Positions 57,487-64,000 of a stretch of DNA of 64,000 nucleotides are shown piece by piece. Positions within the stretch are counted from its first letter, which is position 1; each line of letters starts with the position of its first letter. A program made the position numbers and the translations under genes. Under the pieces are notes generated by a model, which had not been told where the DNA came from, did no database searches, and worked only from the letters and a program-made list of their open reading frames with translations. Source of the stretch: Rhodoferax mekongensis (GTDB lineage: Bacteria; Pseudomonadota; Gammaproteobacteria; Burkholderiales; Burkholderiaceae_C); the NCBI RefSeq assembly GCF_032191775.1, contig NZ_CP132507.1:645001-709000 (forward strand), written 5' to 3'.

Positions 57487-59565
57487 ATGGCCCCCACCCC
57501 CAATACCAAAGACATGGCAAATGCCATCCGCGCACTGTCCATGGACGCTGTGCAACAAGCCAATTCCGGCCACCCCGGCGCCCCCATGGGCATGGCCGAC
57601 ATGGCAGTGGCATTGTGGGGTGAGCACCTCCGTCACAACCCCACCAACCCCCACTGGGCCAACCGCGACCGCTTCATTCTGTCCAACGGCCACGGCTCCA
57701 TGCTGATCTATGCGCTGCTGCACCTGACCGGCTACAAGCTGCCCATCAACGAACTCAAGAACTTCCGCCAGCTGCACAGCAAAACCGCGGGTCACCCCGA
57801 GTTCGGCATTACCCCCGGCGTGGAAACCACCACCGGCCCCTTGGGCCAGGGCATCACCAATGCCGTGGGCTTTGCCTTGGCTGAAAAGCTGCTGGCCAAA
57901 GAATTCAACCGAGAAGGCCACACCGTGGTGGACCACCACACCTACGTGTTCATGGGTGACGGCTGCCTGATGGAGGGCATCAGCCACGAAGCCGCCGCAC
58001 TGGCCGGCGCCTGGAAGCTGGGCAAGCTGATCGCCCTGTACGACGACAACGGCATCTCCATCGACGGCCAAGTCGCTCCCTGGTTCATCGATAACACCGC
58101 CCAACGTTTTGTGGCCTACGGCTGGAACGTGATCGGTCCGGTGGACGGCCATGACGTGGCTGCCGTGTCTGCCGCCATTGCACAAGCCAAGGCCGGCACC
58201 GACAACCGCCCCACCCTGATCATCAGCAAGACCCACATCGGCAAAGGCAGCCCCAACCGCGCCAACACCTCCAAGGCCCACGGCGAGCCTTTGGGCGCTG
58301 AAGAAATCAAGCTCACCCGTGAATCCATCGGCTGGAGCCACGCTCCCTTCGTGATCCCCAAAGAAGTCTATGCAGACTGGGACGCCAAGGAAAAAGGCAA
58401 GGCTGCAGAAGCGGCGTGGAACGACAAGTTCGCCGCCTACAAGGCCGCCTTCCCTGAGCTGGCCAAAGAGTTTGTGCGCCGCATGAAGGGCGACCTGCCC
58501 AAGAACTTCGTGCAGACCGCCGTGGACACCGTGATCGCTGCCCACCAAAAGGGTGAAACCGTGGCCAGCCGCAAGGCCAGCCAGTTGGCGCTGGAGTCTT
58601 TCACCGCTGCATTGCCCGAAATGCTGGGTGGCTCTGCCGACTTGACCGGCTCCAACCTGACCAACACCAAGAGCACGCCCAACCTGCGTTTTGACGCTTT
58701 GACCGGCGACGTGGTGACCAACGAAGCCGGCCAGGGTGGCCGCCACATCAACTACGGTGTGCGCGAGTTCGGCATGGCCGCCATCATGAACGGCGTGGCC
58801 TTGCACGGTGGTTACATCCCTTACGGCGGCACCTTCCTGACCTTCAGCGACTACAGCCGTAATGCCATCCGCATGGCGGCTTTGATGAAGCTGCGCGTGG
58901 TACACGTGTTCACCCACGACTCTATCGGTCTGGGCGAAGACGGCCCGACCCACCAGTCCATTGAGCACGCTGCTAGCCTGCGCCTGATCCCCAACCTGGA
59001 CGTCTGGCGCCCCGCCGACACGGCCGAAACTGCCGTGGCGTGGACCGTCGCTTTGCAAAACAAGGCCAAGCCTACTGCGCTGCTCTTGAGCCGCCAGAAC
59101 ATCGCTTACGCCGCCAAGTGCGACTCCGCTGCCGCCCCTGATGCCTCCGGCATCGACTCCATCAGCAAGGGCGCCTACGTGTTGTCCGAGCCGTCCGATG
59201 TGGGCCTCAAGAAGAAGACCCAGGCCGTCATCATCGCCACCGGTTCCGAAGTGCAGCTGGCCATTGCTGCGCAAAAGGTGTTGGCCGAGCGCAAGATCGC
59301 GGTGCGCGTGGTCTCCATGCCTTCCACCACCACCTTCGACCTGCAAAGCACTGAGTACAAGACCAGCGTGCTGCCAGCCGGCGTGCCCCGCATTGCGGTG
59401 GAAATGGGTTCTACTGGTGGTTGGTGGAAGTACGGCACTGCGGCCGTTGTCGGTCTGGATACGTACGGTGAATCCGCTCCCGCTCCAGTATTGTTCAAGC
59501 ACTTCGGCTTCACGCCTGAGAACGTGGCAGACACCGTGCAAGCCGCATTGACCCGCAAAGTTTGA
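57487..59565 (+). CDS. tkt: Transketolase
   Basis: About 692 residues from the ATG at 57487; the upstream in-frame start overlaps the divergent gene. Thiamine-diphosphate enzyme with [29 protein letters not shown] (ThDP/Mg site), and the pyrimidine domain with [18 protein letters not shown] and [14 protein letters not shown]. It acts in the pentose phosphate pathway or Calvin cycle. Codon use is strongly biased to C-ending codons, as in highly expressed genes. gap follows after 97 bases. Confidence 0.96.
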   Translation: MAPTPNTKDMANAIRALSMDAVQQANSGHPGAPMGMADMAVALWGEHLRHNPTNPHWANRDRFILSNGHGSMLIYALLHLTGYKLPINELKNFRQLHSKTAGHPEFGITPGVETTTGPLGQGITNAVGFALAEKLLAKEFNREGHTVVDHHTYVFMGDGCLMEGISHEAAALAGAWKLGKLIALYDDNGISIDGQVAPWFIDNTAQRFVAYGWNVIGPVDGHDVAAVSAAIAQAKAGTDNRPTLIISKTHIGKGSPNRANTSKAHGEPLGAEEIKLTRESIGWSHAPFVIPKEVYADWDAKEKGKAAEAAWNDKFAAYKAAFPELAKEFVRRMKGDLPKNFVQTAVDTVIAAHQKGETVASRKASQLALESFTAALPEMLGGSADLTGSNLTNTKSTPNLRFDALTGDVVTNEAGQGGRHINYGVREFGMAAIMNGVALHGGYIPYGGTFLTFSDYSRNAIRMAALMKLRVVHVFTHDSIGLGEDGPTHQSIEHAASLRLIPNLDVWRPADTAETAVAWTVALQNKAKPTALLLSRQNIAYAAKCDSAAAPDASGIDSISKGAYVLSEPSDVGLKKKTQAVIIATGSEVQLAIAAQKVLAERKIAVRVVSMPSTTTFDLQSTEYKTSVLPAGVPRIAVEMGSTGGWWKYGTAAVVGLDTYGESAPAPVLFKHFGFTPENVADTVQAALTRKV

Positions 59566-59644
59566 GTCGGCTCAAGCGGCGCGTATTTCTGGATGAAAAG
59601 CGCCGCTTACCAAGTGGTTACACCCGCTTATAGTTTCTAGTTGA

Positions 59645-60661
<1,017 letters not shown>

Positions 60662-60682
60662 GGCATCTCTCTCGCCCAAGCA

Positions 60683-60708
60683 AAACGCGCCCTCGGGCGC
60701 GTTTTTTT
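60683..60708 (+). terminator. Rho-independent terminator behind gap
   Basis: An AAACGCGCCC/GGGCGCGTTT stem with a very short loop followed by a run of T. It lies between gap and the convergent Crp-like gene. Confidence 0.9.
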
Positions 60709-60729
60709 TATGGGTCTGCGAGTAGTGTC

Positions 60730-61434
60730 TCAATCGCACTCCGCGCGCAGCGCCTGCAAATCCAGCAGCTCAATACAGCCGCGCTGCACGTGCAACACGC
60801 CACGGGCCTTGAAATCGCGCAGGATCTGGTTGGTGGTCTGGCGTGACACACCGATCATCAAGGCCAGTTGTTCCTGGGTGACGGCCAGCACGCGCAAGGT
60901 GCGGTCGCTTTCTGTGGCCTGGCCGTAACTCAGGGCCATGGTCAGCAGGCGCCGTGCGAGGCGCTGGGGCGCAGGCAACACAGTTTGTTCCTCCATGCTC
61001 ACAAAGGCCAGGCGCAGCTTGTCTGCCATCAGCACGGCCAAGTCACGCCAATGCGCTGGATGCTGGGCGAGCCATGCCAGCAGCTCATCGTGGGGAACAT
61101 GGAGCAGCGTGCACGGCTCAGCCGCATGGGCGTCATGGGTGCGGGCCGAGCCGTCAAACACCGAAATTTCCCCGAACCACTGGGGCGGCGAGAGCAGCAC
61201 CAACACAGCCTCACGCGCCCCGTCTCCCTCGCCACTGTGCCCGGAGATGCGGATGGTGCCGCGCACCACGGCATAGAGACCGCAGGGCGCGGCGTCCCGC
61301 AGGAACAGCTTTTCGCCGGCCTGCAGATGGCGTACACGGGCCATGTCCAGCAAGCCTTGGGTAAAGTCCGGCGGCAGCTGCGCAAACCAGCGACCGCTGC
61401 GCAGCATGGGCAAATGACTGGATATGTCGGGCAT
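60730..61434 (-). CDS. Crp/Fnr family transcriptional regulator
   Basis: 234 residues. Cyclic-nucleotide-binding-like domain (about 15-135; LYAVVRGTIRISG and WFGEISVFDGSARTHDA) and a C-terminal winged helix-turn-helix with VTQEQLALMIGVSRQTTNQI. No Cys cluster for an Fnr iron-sulfur centre is seen. The ligand and targets are unknown. It is divergent from the DUF962 gene. Confidence 0.9.
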   Translation of the reverse strand: MPDISSHLPMLRSGRWFAQLPPDFTQGLLDMARVRHLQAGEKLFLRDAAPCGLYAVVRGTIRISGHSGEGDGAREAVLVLLSPPQWFGEISVFDGSARTHDAHAAEPCTLLHVPHDELLAWLAQHPAHWRDLAVLMADKLRLAFVSMEEQTVLPAPQRLARRLLTMALSYGQATESDRTLRVLAVTQEQLALMIGVSRQTTNQILRDFKARGVLHVQRGCIELLDLQALRAECD

Positions 61435-61540
61435 GGCTTGCGGATTAGGGCTTTCACTAGGTGGACGGTGATGTGTCGGCTACTTGACAGACGGCAAGCA
61501 TACCTGCACCCATGATCCGCCCAGAGCCAAGGAGACAAAC

Positions 61541-62062
61541 ATGAAAACCCTCACCGACCACCTGACCCAATACGCCGCTTATCACCAGGACGGGCGCAAC
61601 GTTGCCACCCACTTTGTAGGAATCCCCATGATCGTGCTGGCGGTCACCATGCTGCTGTCGCGCCCCCAGTGGGCCGCTGCGGGTTTGCACCTCAGCCCGG
61701 CCGTTCTGGTGGCGCTGGCTTCTACCTGGTTCTATACGCGGCTGGATGCGCGCTTCGGTGTCGTCATGGCGGTCTTGTTGGCCGCTGCGCTGGCGGCCAG
61801 CCAGTGGTTTGCCGCGCAGAGCACCAGCGTCTGGCTGGGTTGGGGTATCGGCTTGTTTGTGGTGGGGTGGGCCTTCCAGTTTGTGGGCCACTACTTCGAG
61901 GGCAAAAAGCCCGCCTTTGTGGATGATCTGATCGGCCTGCTGGTGGGACCCCTGTTTCTGGTGGCCGAGGTGGCCTTCCATCTGAACATGCGCACGGATG
62001 TGCGCGATGAAATCCGCCGTCGTCTGGGCGACGTATCCGCTTCTGGCGGCGTGACGGCATGA
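61541..62062 (+). CDS. DUF962 / Mpo1-like membrane protein
   Basis: About 173 residues from an ATG with AAGGAG upstream. MKTLTDHLTQYAAYHQDGRN and THFVGIPMIV are the family's N-terminal blocks, with three or four membrane segments and GHYFEGKKPAFVDDLIGLLVG. Yeast Mpo1 (YGL010w) is a dioxygenase of 2-hydroxy fatty acids; the bacterial role is unproven. ATGA overlap with the next gene. Confidence 0.87.
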   Translation: MKTLTDHLTQYAAYHQDGRNVATHFVGIPMIVLAVTMLLSRPQWAAAGLHLSPAVLVALASTWFYTRLDARFGVVMAVLLAAALAASQWFAAQSTSVWLGWGIGLFVVGWAFQFVGHYFEGKKPAFVDDLIGLLVGPLFLVAEVAFHLNMRTDVRDEIRRRLGDVSASGGVTA

Positions 62063-62928
62063 GCTTTACCGCTGCGCTGCCTACCTTGCTGTTGCTGGCG
62101 CTTGCGCTGGTCATGTTCGGCTTGGGCCTGTCATTGACTGTGCAGGACTTTGCCCGCCTGCGTGAGCATCCCCGTGCAGTACTGCTGGCGCTCGCGTTGC
62201 AGATGCTGGTGCTGCCGGCCGTCGCTGTGCTTTTGATTGTGCTTTGGCATGTGCCGCCCATTTATGCCGTGGGCCTGATGCTCTTGGCAGCTTCGCCCGG
62301 CGGCGTCTCTGCCAACCTGTTCAGTCACTTGTTCGGTGGCAACGTGGCCATGAACATTTCGCTCACTGCGATCAATACGGTGCTCTCCATCGTTAGCCTG
62401 CCGCTCATTGCCAACTGGGCCATCGCCACTTATTTGCAGAGCGGGCAGGTTGTGCCCCTGCAGTTCGGCAAGGTGCTGGAGGTGGTCGGTGTGGTGATGG
62501 TTCCGGTACTCATCGGCATGGTGGTACGCCAGCGCAAGCCCGAGTTCAGTGAGCGCATGGGCTCGCCCATGAAGGCGTTCAGCGCGGTAGTGCTGTCGGC
62601 TTTCTCCTTGATTGCCATCGTCAAAGAATGGAGCGCACTGACGGCTTCCATCGACAGCCTGGGTCCGGTAGTCCTCGTCTTCAACCTTGCCAGTCTGCTG
62701 GTGGGCTACTACCTCTCGCGCGCTGCGGGTCTTGCCAAACCGCTGGCCACGGCCGTGAGTTTCGAGATTGGCATCCACAACTCCACTCTGGCCATCTTCG
62801 TGGCGTTATCGGTCTTGGGCAACATGCAGCTGGGCTTGCCTGCGGCCGTGTACTCGGTGAGCATGTACCTGACGGCTACGCTGTTCGGTTTTCTGGTGTT
62901 GCGTCGCTCGGCGCGGGAAAGCGTGTGA
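62059..62928 (+). CDS. Bile acid:sodium symporter family transporter
   Basis: 289 residues and about 9-10 membrane segments. MFGLGLSLTVQDF and LLAASPGGVSANLFSHL (crossing motif) and the C-terminal EIGIHNSTLAIFVALS are typical of the BASS family. The substrate is unknown and need not be a bile acid. It overlaps both neighbours (ATGA and TGATG). Confidence 0.9.
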   Translation: MSFTAALPTLLLLALALVMFGLGLSLTVQDFARLREHPRAVLLALALQMLVLPAVAVLLIVLWHVPPIYAVGLMLLAASPGGVSANLFSHLFGGNVAMNISLTAINTVLSIVSLPLIANWAIATYLQSGQVVPLQFGKVLEVVGVVMVPVLIGMVVRQRKPEFSERMGSPMKAFSAVVLSAFSLIAIVKEWSALTASIDSLGPVVLVFNLASLLVGYYLSRAAGLAKPLATAVSFEIGIHNSTLAIFVALSVLGNMQLGLPAAVYSVSMYLTATLFGFLVLRRSARESV

Positions 62929-63533
62929 TGTGGTCCTTTGCTTTCCATAGGCTGGTACCCGGTCTGCTGTCCTTGTCTCTGGCGTCTGGCGCTTTTGCAC
63001 AAGCTACCGCGGCGCACGGGGGGGTAACCGTAGACGGAGTGGTCTTCGACAAAGAGGTCCAGGTGGCGGGCTCGACGCTGCGGCTCAATGGTGCAGGCTT
63101 GCGTACCAAGTTTGTTTTCAAGGTCTATGCCGCTGGTTTGTATTTGGCTACCCCCGCCAGAACCCCCGCAGACATTTATGCGGCCAAGGGGCCCAAGCGC
63201 CTGAAAGTAAGCTTTGTCCGCGAGACCGATGCCACCACTTTGGGCAAAACCATGTCTCAGGTCATGAGTGACAACCTCCCGCGGGAGCAGTTCGGCAAAT
63301 GCATACCCGGCCTCGTCAAGCTCGGTGAGCTTTTCTCCGAGAAGAAGAAAATGGGTGTGGGAGAAATGTTCACCGTGGACGAGATACCGGCCAAAGCGAC
63401 GGTCATCAGCATCAACAACAAAGTGGTGGCCGAGATTTCCGAGCCGGAGTTTTTTGCTTGTCTCATGTACAACTATTTCGGTGAGCGCCCGGCGGATGCC
63501 AATCTCAAGGCGGCCTTGTTGGGCGGTACCTGA
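62928..63533 (+). CDS. Chalcone isomerase-like secreted protein (second copy)
   Basis: About 201 residues from the ATG overlapping the symporter stop (TGATG). A signal peptide (LVPGLLSLSLASGAFAQA) is followed by a chalcone-isomerase-like domain with STLRLNGAGLRTKFVFKVYA and LYLATPARTPADIYAAKGPK. Paralogue of 31665-32264: both share LNGAG, the KGPKRL-like motif and the (K)AALLG end. No enzymatic role is established for bacterial members. Confidence 0.87.
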   Translation: MWSFAFHRLVPGLLSLSLASGAFAQATAAHGGVTVDGVVFDKEVQVAGSTLRLNGAGLRTKFVFKVYAAGLYLATPARTPADIYAAKGPKRLKVSFVRETDATTLGKTMSQVMSDNLPREQFGKCIPGLVKLGELFSEKKKMGVGEMFTVDEIPAKATVISINNKVVAEISEPEFFACLMYNYFGERPADANLKAALLGGT

Positions 63534-63560
63534 CTCTTGGGAGGCGGTTAAGCTCCCCGC

Positions 63561-64000
63561 ATGCAAACCGGCGTCATCTATGCGGCCCTGGCCTACCTGG
63601 CTTGGGGCCTTTTCCCCATTTATTTCAAACAGCTCTCGGCCATCCCCGCCTTGGAGGTAGTGATGCACCGCACCGTCTGGTGCATGGTCTTGCTGCTGGC
63701 CGTGTTGGCCGTGCGCAGTCAGTGGGCCTGGCTGGGCGCGGTGTGGCGCACGCCCAAGGTCATGGGCGCATTTGCCCTCTCGGCGGTGCTCCTGGGGATC
63801 AATTGGCTGGTGTACGTGTGGGCTGTACAAAACGGCCATGTGTTGGACGCCAGCCTCGGCTATTTCATTCTCCCGCTGGTCAACGTGGGGCTGGGTTTTG
63901 TGTTCCTGCACGAACGCCCTCGCCCCGGGCAATGGCTGGCCGTCGCGGTAGCCGCTGCCGGTGTGCTTTGGTTGGCCTTGCTCTCGGGCCATGTGCCATG
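63561..64000 (+). CDS. rarD: RarD-type EamA family transporter (5' part)
   Basis: The first 146 codons of a membrane protein that runs past the window end. MQTGVIYAALAYLAWGLFPI, YFKQL, the HRTVW block and NWLVYVWAVQNGHVLDASLG followed by YFILPLVNV are characteristic of RarD. About five membrane segments are visible. Substrate not known. Confidence 0.88.
   Translation, partial: MQTGVIYAALAYLAWGLFPIYFKQLSAIPALEVVMHRTVWCMVLLLAVLAVRSQWAWLGAVWRTPKVMGAFALSAVLLGINWLVYVWAVQNGHVLDASLGYFILPLVNVGLGFVFLHERPRPGQWLAVAVAAAGVLWLALLSGHVP

Noticed and set aside
57484..59541. 685-codon open frame antisense to transketolase
   Set aside because: Shadow of the strongly biased tkt codons; composition (His, Val, Gly, Gln rich) is typical of antisense frames.

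Overview
The window looks like the replication-origin region of a Betaproteobacterium of the order Burkholderiales, most likely Comamonadaceae (Rhodoferax/Limnohabitans/Acidovorax-like). The grounds are the divergent dnaA-dnaN-gyrB and rpmH-rnpA-yidD-yidC-mnmE blocks, the lptD-surA-rsmA block, a PEP-CTERM protein, a metX-metW pair and two families of short interspersed repeats that I associate with this family. The placement is inference from gene order and protein style, not from a search.

Layout. 1-3655 (minus): a four-gene, translationally coupled set of 'domain of unknown function' proteins (DUF3348, DUF802, an OmpA/MotB-like protein, DUF2894) directly behind gyrB. Two of them look like a MotA/MotB- or ZorA/ZorB-type ion-driven motor. 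3655-8966 (minus): gyrB, dnaN, dnaA. 8967-9241: candidate oriC/dnaA control region. 9242-13262 (plus): rpmH, rnpA, yidD, yidC, mnmE. 13303-19615: a hypothetical gene, apt, a KefB-like antiporter, kdsD-kdsC-lptC and a short-chain dehydrogenase. 19688-23776: a glycine-rich RRM protein, then an ECF sigma/zinc-finger anti-sigma pair divergent from a bufferin-type RiPP operon (bufA-like precursor, MNIO/DUF692 enzyme, DUF2063 partner, DoxX). 23837-27120: amtB with a likely sigma-54 promoter, and metX-metW behind a SAM-II-like riboswitch and terminator. 27209-35343: M20 peptidase, lipase-like hydrolase, EAL/degenerate-GGDEF protein, chalcone-isomerase-like protein, MFS transporter, rsmE, amgK. 35434-39916: lptD, surA, rsmA. 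40003-41025 (minus): secreted barnase-like RNase and barstar-like inhibitor. 41177-45733 (minus): maeB and an oxidative-stress group (FAD reductase, rubredoxin, rubrerythrin without its own rubredoxin domain). 45894-47790 (minus): H-NOX sensor with a hybrid histidine kinase. 47924-55411: Bcr/CflA efflux pump, esterase, pepP, murU, an orphan ParA and a class A penicillin-binding protein. 55526-64000: PEP-CTERM protein, Old Yellow Enzyme, tkt, gap, a Crp/Fnr regulator, DUF962 protein, bile-acid-type symporter, a second chalcone-isomerase-like protein and the 5' part of rarD.

Shared themes are envelope building (kdsD/kdsC/lptC, lptD/surA, amgK/murU, PBP1A, yidC), stress and metal or redox handling (bufferin operon, rubrerythrin set, H-NOX) and central carbon metabolism (tkt, gap, maeB). 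The most unusual items are the ZorAB-like motor operon next to gyrB, the bufferin operon, and a roughly 45-60 bp interspersed repeat that sits just behind stop codons and also in frame inside mnmE, bufC and murU. No tRNA, rRNA, CRISPR array or insertion sequence was seen. No stretch longer than 300 bases lacks a gene; the largest gap is 8967-9241.
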